Assembly (NCBI GenBank): GCA_016741915.1
Contig: JACVCS010000015.1
Location: forward strand, 1 to 56,959
DNA from: Phycisphaerales bacterium
GTDB taxonomy: Bacteria; Planctomycetota; Phycisphaerae; Phycisphaerales; UBA1924
Length of the DNA: 56,959 bases
Direction: 5' to 3'
This document shows positions 8,914 to 16,700 of this stretch, in pieces. The notes under the pieces are model-generated. The model saw only the letters and a program-made list of their open reading frames with translations, was not told where the DNA came from and made no database searches. A program made the translations under genes and the position numbers. Every line of letters starts with the position of its first letter. The first letter of the stretch is position 1.

Positions 8914-9432
8914 TCACCGATAGTCGTAGCCGATCTCGTCAACGAATGTTTGCTGACGCAACGGCCAAGCTCCAATACAGCGAACCGCCATTCCATCGCG
9001 GCATTGATATGAGGATGTGGACTGCACATTGCCACACGGGCAGAGCTGCCAGATCAGCAACTGCTCACACTCACTCAAGAGCTTCGCGGTCATTCGCATC
9101 CGACCAGGCGGGTTCACGAATCCGATCATCGCTTGCAATCTGTGCGAAGGGACCGCTTCTTGTCGTTGGATCCGGGAGTAGACCCGCTGTTTATCGCGAG
9201 CACGAATCCGCTCGTAGACCGTTGCCCCCCAAGCTTTACCGATGTAGAGTGGTGCTCCATCCTCGGGATGGGTCATGGCATACAACACCCTAGTCTGATC
9301 CCAAAGATGATCACTCTCATGCAGTTGTGGTGGTTGTGTACGCCAAATCCGGTTTACCAAAGTCATCAAAAATGGACTCCGGTTCCTCCTCTCTGGCAGC
9401 TGATACCACTCTATTTCAACGATCAGTTTCAT
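8914..9432 (-). CDS. GIY-YIG-like domain protein
   Basis: A 172-aa frame. The central part RVLYAMTHPEDGAPLYIGKA fits the two beta strands of a GIY-YIG nuclease, with a hydrophobic-Tyr element followed by YIGKA. It is followed by a helix with Arg (VYERIRARDKQRVYSRI) and a later Glu (ECEQLLIWQL) placed as in the family. The first strand departs from a perfect GIY. GIY-YIG proteins are often homing or repair endonucleases in mobile DNA; function here is inferred from fold only. There is no strong Shine-Dalgarno before ATG 9432, so the start is uncertain. The frame is uninterrupted, in contrast to the degraded methyltransferase it follows. Confidence 0.6.
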   Translation of the reverse strand: MKLIVEIEWYQLPERRNRSPFLMTLVNRIWRTQPPQLHESDHLWDQTRVLYAMTHPEDGAPLYIGKAWGATVYERIRARDKQRVYSRIQRQEAVPSHRLQAMIGFVNPPGRMRMTAKLLSECEQLLIWQLCPCGNVQSTSSYQCRDGMAVRCIGAWPLRQQTFVDEIGYDYR

Positions 9433-10051
9433 GACGGAAGTGTATGGTCGTGTTGCGAATCAAAGAAGTTGGGTGCTTTTCATCGGGCACTCGTACAGCC
9501 CACCTCGTGCTTCTGCTCGGTGCGCTGGTAGCAACTGCGGCTGTGGGATCAGTATCCGCGGCATGGCGATGATATCCAAAGAGGCATTCCAGAGTGAACG
9601 ATGGTTCTTGCTCAGCCGTCGGACACCTCCGAGAACTCCGAGCGAATCAGCGTGATCAATCTTGCGGAGCATCAACGGCACTCAAAGTGTCGCTCGTGAA
9701 AAGTTCCTAGTCCATAACTGGCAATCAGTGAGACAAACCACCCCGAAAGGGTGGAGACATCTGTCTAGGGACGAGCTTTGTGTCATGCGGAGAACGTACA
9801 CGCCCACTGATGGTTTCACTTATGGATAAGGGTAAACGCTAGTGTGAATGACTGCGAACTGAATGTGGATAGCGATTGCTAGCACTTGCGTTTGTTGTTG
9901 CGGTCGGTAGACTGCCAGGGTTGTTAGTGGCTGATTTCACGCAAGTACGGTGCATCGATTGCTTTAGATAGGGCGTGATGCGATGATGGGGTGGACACGT
10001 ATTCAACTTGGGACCGGTGTGGGTCGCAGGAACTCTGGTCGAGGAGTGTCT
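9433..10051. other. Intergenic region before the RHS locus
   Basis: About 620 bases with no supported gene. A small hairpin, CCACCC-CGAAA-GGGTGG, lies at 9738-9754 without a T tract. The promoter of the downstream RHS pair is presumably between here and 10051, but I cannot point to clear boxes. Confidence 0.5.
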
Positions 10052-10708
10052 ATGTTCAATCGATCTGGACGTGTCGCGTTCAAGCTCGTGGGGTTGGTCG
10101 TTGGTGTATCGGTGGTTGGATTCGCGGTGGTGCGGAGCACTGGTCGAGCGGTGCACTCAGAGGCGATTGCCAGTTCGATCATTGAGCAGGGGCCGCTGAC
10201 TGCGGCGCAGGGCGTCGCGCGGCTTGGCATTTCGCCGCGAGGGATGGCGATGGCCGGTGTTGGTTTAACGGAAGCGGTTTCGATCGCGAACGCGGCGCGT
10301 GAAGCGGTGCCGGAGGTTTACTCAGCGAGCAGGAACGTAGATCGGCGCGATCCGCGAGCCACGCAATCCGCCGCAGACTCCATGCGTGCGGCGTGGATCC
10401 GAGAGCGGGACGAGCTGATCGGGTCTGTCGGCGCCGAGCGAGCGGTGATGATGAAGCGGTACGACTCTGCGCGGCAGGCCGGCGTTCCGACTCCTGCGGG
10501 TGTTGTGGCCGCCTCTGACCCGGGCGAGTTAAAGAAGTACGCAAGAGCGGTACGTCGTGAGCGTCGTGCTGCTCGAATGGGAACGGCGATGAACCATGGT
10601 GACGTGGCGACACTCAGTTCTTGTCGCGAGAACAACGCGGCAAATACATTGATGCAGCGCCTCGTACTCGCTCCTGAAATTGCTCAGCAGATTCGCAGCG
10701 CGAACTGA
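10052..10708 (+). CDS. Membrane-anchored or secreted hypothetical protein
   Basis: The start at ATG 10052 is favoured over an upstream in-frame ATG at 9983 because GAGGAG stands immediately before it and the protein then begins with a proper signal or anchor: basic MFNRSGR, then hydrophobic LVGLVVGVSVVGFAVV. The remaining roughly 190 residues are Ala- and Arg-rich and probably helical, with no domain I recognise. The gene ends 39 bases before the giant RHS gene, in the same direction, so the two are probably co-transcribed; it may be an export, assembly or chaperone partner of the RHS protein. Confidence 0.6.
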   Translation: MFNRSGRVAFKLVGLVVGVSVVGFAVVRSTGRAVHSEAIASSIIEQGPLTAAQGVARLGISPRGMAMAGVGLTEAVSIANAAREAVPEVYSASRNVDRRDPRATQSAADSMRAAWIRERDELIGSVGAERAVMMKRYDSARQAGVPTPAGVVAASDPGELKKYARAVRRERRAARMGTAMNHGDVATLSSCRENNAANTLMQRLVLAPEIAQQIRSAN

Positions 10709-10747
10709 GCCGGACTTGGTCGAACAAGTGATTCATCGGAGATGACT

Positions 10748-13700
10748 ATGCGTATCTCTCAGGTTGGTGGGGTTGTCGCATCCGTGCTGATGGCGGCATT
10801 GTCGATGTCCGTGCGTGCGCAGACCGCGTGTCCGGAGATCAAGATTGCTCCGATGACCGCCACGCCGAAGGATGGGCTTCCTCCTTCGATCGATGCGCCG
10901 AAGCCTGAGGATCCCTCCTGCGCGGACCTTCAAGCGATGTGGGAGAAGCGGATCATCAACGGTCGGTGCGTGAAGGTGCTGATCGGGTATCAATCCGTGC
11001 CGGGCAGCCGCGAGGCTGAGGCGGGCGGCGATAACAGCGCGAATGTGGTTGAGTGGGCGTGTGCGGTTTGGAAAAAGTGCTTCGCCAACAGTTCGAATCC
11101 CCCATCGTGTGAAGATTTCTTGGCGGACATTGAGTTGGCGATCGGTCGTCGGCTAACTCCGGAAGAAATACGGGCGATCATTGAGTGCACGAACTGCCAG
11201 TGCGGCGGAAGCACGCCGAGCGAGCCGTGCCCCGTGACAGGTGAGCGGGATTGTGCGGCGCTCGTCAACCTGATCACGATTCGGCTGGCGTGCGAGCAGA
11301 AACGCGAGCCGACGCCGGGCAATCCGAAGAAATCCAACGAAGAGGTGATCGCTCAGGCGGTGTGTGAATTCTACAATAACTGTCTTATCGGAGCGGGGGG
11401 AAGCGGAGGACCGAGTTCATTCGGGACATGCACCGGTGTGACGCCGGGGTCGATCACGACCGAATGCTGTACTGGTGAGGACGCGTGCCTCGCGATGCTC
11501 GCGTGCGTGTTCAACAACTTCCCGTCGGCGTCCGGTCCCGAAGTGATCTGCAAGATCAAGCAGTGCATGAGCAGTGGAAACAACTGCTTGGAAGGCATCG
11601 GAACGGCGATCGGTGCCGGGTCCATGCCGCCGGCTTTGTCTTCGAGCTACTGCACGCCGCTGGCGCAAGCGTGCAGCAATTCTGGCCCATCGGGCTGGTC
11701 GGGAGCGCAACTAGGCTCAACGGATGCGTGCAGAAACCTGCAGTTCTTGTTGGTTCTGCAGGAGGGGATGTGGAAGTGTGACACGACGCCGCCGAACGAA
11801 TCGACGAAGTCGCAGCGGAAGGCGAGGTTGGTTTGTGCGTACATCGCGCAGTGCATGTCCTCGGCGAGTTGTACCGACCTGCTCAGCATGCTCTCGTGTC
11901 TTCTGGACAGCGGTATGGTACCGCCCAGCGCGATATGCACGATCGGCTCTGAGGAAGGATGCGGGACCGACATCTTCAAGACATGCTCGGAGATGCTTGA
12001 CCCTGAAGGCGATCGGTTATGCCTCAACACCGGACAGCTACGCGTTCTGATGGAAATGCTGAAATGTCGAGGAGAGTTCAACGGAAAAAGCGCTGAACAG
12101 ATCGCCACACTTTTGTGCAAGTTCACCGGCGGCTGTGAGATGATGGATTGCGATCAGTTCGCGGGGATCGTGAGGGGGATTTTCCCGCCCCAGCCTGGCG
12201 ACCAGTTTTCAGAGGAAGCCGAGAATGTACTCGCGGCGATGCTGAGTATCGGTTGCTTGGATTGCAAGGAGAGGCTCATCTTGCGTACACGAGATGGGAA
12301 GGAGCGTTCACCCTGCCCAAACAAGGCGGACCCGCATCAGAAGAGCCCGAACCCGGTCTTGCTCGGCTACGGCGATAAGTCCGAATCTGTGACCGAACTG
12401 ACAATCCCAACGACCGGCGGCTCCTTCACGGTCGGGCGTTTCTATGACAGCAACCCGCGGCTCAAGGCGGTTGCCGGAAGCCCGGCGTCGGTCAGTACAG
12501 ATCCCTTTGGCCGCACGGCGATGGTGGGCTGGAACTGGTCGATGTCGCTCTTCCAGACCGCGGTACTGGACTACAACGGTTACATCCATCTGCGTGCAAG
12601 GTACAGCGATTCGGAGACATTATTCGAGCACGTGCCCAGCATCAAGAAGTGGGTCACCACTGGTGCCACCGACGAGTTCTTTGTGCGTGCTTCGGTGACG
12701 ATCGGCGGCGTGCGTTGGAGCGTGTTGCGGCTTCACCGACCCGGCAACGGGTTTGTTGACTTTATCGACGGGTACGATGGTCCGGCGGCTCCGATGCTCA
12801 TCGGTCGCATTCTGCACGAGCAGGACGACTACGGCAACTCGAACATCTACTTCTATTCACGAATCACCGGATTTGCGACGAATGGCGGGATTCAACCCGG
12901 CTCGTCAGCGCAGTACCGGCTCGCGACGGTACTCTTGTGCTGCAAGGCCGTATCGCAGACCGAGGTCAACCCGGTTGCGCCAGCGGCTGTGCTGAACTTG
13001 TCGTGGACGAATCCCATCACCGGTTCCGGGATGGCGGACTTCTGGTCCGAAACCGGTCCGTTCCTCAGCAAACTGGAAGTTTCGCGGCTGGCTGATCGCG
13101 GTGCGCGGACCCCGACCTGGATCGTGACCGAGCGTGTCGAGTATCAGTATCTGACCGATGCGGGAGGCACTGTCACCGTTGCGAGTCTTGCGCACCTTGG
13201 ACTACCCGGCGACCTGATCGAGGTGCGGCACAGCACGCTCTTGAATCTCCGCGACGACGGTGAAGAGTTTGGATACTCGCCATCCTTTGGCGCGGACCTG
13301 CCACTGTGGAAGTGGTACGGCGATCAGTATGTTCGCGCAACGCACTACCGTTACTACACCGCGGCGAGTTTGGAGAGCGGAGGAGCGATCAGTTCGTCGT
13401 TGATGCTTGGGGATGGTGCCGCGGGCACGGATTACGCCGACATGTTCGGGTGGGCACATCAACTCAAGCTTGTGGTGAAGCCGGAACAGGTGGAGTACTT
13501 GGCGGCGACATTGCAAATCGATCCTGATGGTACAGGGTCCGATCGTTTAGCCGCGGGCACTCGCGTTCAATCGGATCAGATCGACGCGGCGATGGACGCA
13601 CTCTGGCGGAGTTCAGACCTCGGTACGATCGGCCTGTCAGATTTTACAACGACGAGGCCCGTGGACTTGGCCGCGAAGGTGATCGGGTATGAAACGGACC

Positions 13701-16700
13701 ACACCGCCACAACATCGCCACTCGGAACATTGGCGAAGGGGCGTGTGAGTAGGCAGTTCATTCAAACGAACTGCGGCTGCGGTGGGAGCTCCCACGGTAC
13801 GCGACTGGACTACACCTACTTCAGCGGCACAGTCACTTCGGGTATTCACTCTGGCCGTCCTTCGTTTACGGTGCGAGAAATGGAATCGGTGCGATTGATG
13901 CCCGAAGGCGTGGTCGGCTCGCTGCCCGCGTCTGGCGCATACACGCCGTACCGCACGATGGTGTATGACTCGGTCTTCCTCTCCAGCAAGAACCTCAGAG
14001 AGGTGGATTACCTTGCGAACGAGGTGCTTGTTGAGCATGTGACCGGGACCTCGGGTTCGGTTGCTGCTCCAAGTTCCTCCCGCACGTGGGTAACAAGTCG
14101 GCAGTTCGACACCAGCGATGGTCACACTTTGCTGCGTGAGTTCAGTCCTTCGGCGGTTGGCAGCTACACAGCCGCATCGTCGGGAGGAGCGTTCAGCTAC
14201 ACGCCCAGTTCGTCGGTTGGCGTTGTCATGGTGCACACCTACGACAGCCGTCACCAACTGCTCACAACCTCGATTCAGAATGGTAACACGGGCAGTGCAA
14301 GCGGAGGTTTGCTCAGGGCTATTGAGTATGACAGCACACGCTGGTGGCTGCCGACAAAGGTCACCGAGGTTCGCACGCCGAATGCGACGACACTTTCCGG
14401 AGCCCAGACGCACGTTACGGAAATGGCTTACACCTTCCACGGGTCAGCCTTCCCTGACGCGGTCGCATGGCGGAGCGTGAAGCAGCCGATGGCGTTACCT
14501 TCCGAAAACGGCCCCGCGGCCTCAACGATGACCGCGGAGTTCATGAATATTGATCAGTGCGGTCGTCCTGCCATGCGGGTTTCTCCAGACGGCACTGTCA
14601 CGATTACCGACTATCCCCCGAATGATCCGTTTGGGCAACCGAATCAGACGCGGCGTAATCCGAGTACCGCTCCTGCAACGCCAACGCCCGCTCCAACCGA
14701 TCCGTCATTTCCAAGTAGCTTGGCACCCAAGCCCGGTGGTGAGTTAATAACCACATCGCAGCAGGATGCTGTTGGTCGAACGGTGGCCACCACGTCGCCT
14801 CGCGGCGTCACGCATTACTCACTGCAGTGGCTGTTCAAGACGCCGAGTGATGAGCCGGTGTGGTCGTCTGGTCAAACCAACAGCACATTCGATCGCCAAT
14901 GGTATCGTGGCTTTATTGGTGCCCCGTATCACTGGATCGAGTCGTCAGTGAACAAGTACGACGGTCTGACGAGTGTTGACGTGACGAGCGCGACGCTCAA
15001 GACGTTGCGGATGAGCGAGTTTGTGCCCGAGACGGCCGGTGGCACTTACGCACCGTTGCAGGGTCAGATCAAGATTGGACGTACGGGCAGTCCGGAGCAA
15101 TCACGTTCGATTTCGGTTGTGCATCCGACCGGCGTGACAGAGAAAGTGCGCCGCTACTCGCACATCCCAACAGACGGTGCGTTAGGCCTCGACAACGTTG
15201 CGAGCGAGGAACGATTCGAGTACGACTCTCTTGGGCGGGTCTATCGCCACTATCAGCCGGCGAACTCCGGTGATCCTCAAACTCTCCGCGAGACCTGGTA
15301 CGACGTGAGTGGTCGGGCGGCAACGATCAAGGTCGGGCGAGCCACGAGTGGTTCGACATTGGTCCCCCAGAAGGTCGCCGAGTACATTTACGACGATACA
15401 TCGGGTGTGCCTGGCACGGGTGACGGCAATCTCACACTGATGAAGGCGTATTCCGATGGCTCGACAAGTCGGACGACGAAACTCTACTACGACTGGCGAA
15501 ACCGGGTTGTGGCTCGGGAGAATCCGCTCCCGCCGCACACGGTGACAACATTCGACAATCTTGACCGCCCTCTCACAGTAAGCGTGTACTCGACATTTGC
15601 GGGTTATCCGTCGATCGCATCGAGCGCTCGCGTGCGGTACAGCGAAGTGGCCTATGACCAGCGTGGGATGCGGTATCGCGAGCGTTTGGCGGTGACACCG
15701 ACCGATGCAACACCGACGGCGTTCCTGGAGACACACCGGTGGTACGACGTGGTGGGGCGCCCCGTGGCGATGTGGGGGCCGAATGGTCCGGCGGTGAAGA
15801 TGCAGTACGACGCGCACGGCCGAACAGTTGTGAAGTCGGTGACCGATCGGAAGGGTGATCTCGTGCCCGGAACCACCTCGGGCGGTGGCTCGATTTCGAG
15901 CTACGACTCGGCGATCACCCTCATCGAGGACAACGTTCTTGAGGAGACGCTGACCGAGTTTGATGCGTACGGCAACGTGAACCTCGTGACCAACGCGTAC
16001 CGTTCGCACGATGCCGCGGAGACCGCGAGCGCGACTTCGGGTTCGCTGCTTTCGAACTCCAACGTGGTCAAGACCTTTGTGGGATACGGGTACGACCAAG
16101 CGGATCGTTTGATCCGGGTTGTGAACTTTGGCACGAACATCGGCACGGATGTTTCGCTGGGTACCGGTAGTCACGCGATTAATCTTGGCAAGGACGTGTT
16201 TGCGAAGGGAGGTGCTGCTCCGTCTTGGGACAGCACGGCTGCTTCAATGCCTGATCACATCACGTCCGCGTATGCGACCAGGCTTGTGGAGGCGATGACC
16301 TATGACGAGCGTGGGCGGGTTGCCACGAACGTTGATTCGATGGGGCGGGTCACCAAGTACTTCTACGACGATCTGTCACGCCGTGTGGCCGTCGCGGAGA
16401 ACTATTCGACGTCGAGCGTCACGTGGAACTCGTCGAGTAACCGGTGGCAAGTGACGTGGGGCACCTCCGTTGCGCCGACACCGGGGAATCCGTTCTCATC
16501 GACGACGACCGATGATTCCGATCGCGTGACGAGCACGGTGTTTGATGGTGCCGGGCGACAGGTGAAGCTCATCGCGCACCTGCCGGGCGCTTCGGGTGAG
16601 GAAGTCCAGATCACCGAGTATGTCTACGGCACTACGAACGACACTTCCGACAGTGACATCGCTTCGGCGGATCTGCTGAGCCAGGTCAAGTATCCCTCGA

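Noticed and set aside
15182-16174. 330-aa minus-strand frame inside the RHS gene
   Set aside because: Antisense to YD repeats; composition is that of a shadow frame.
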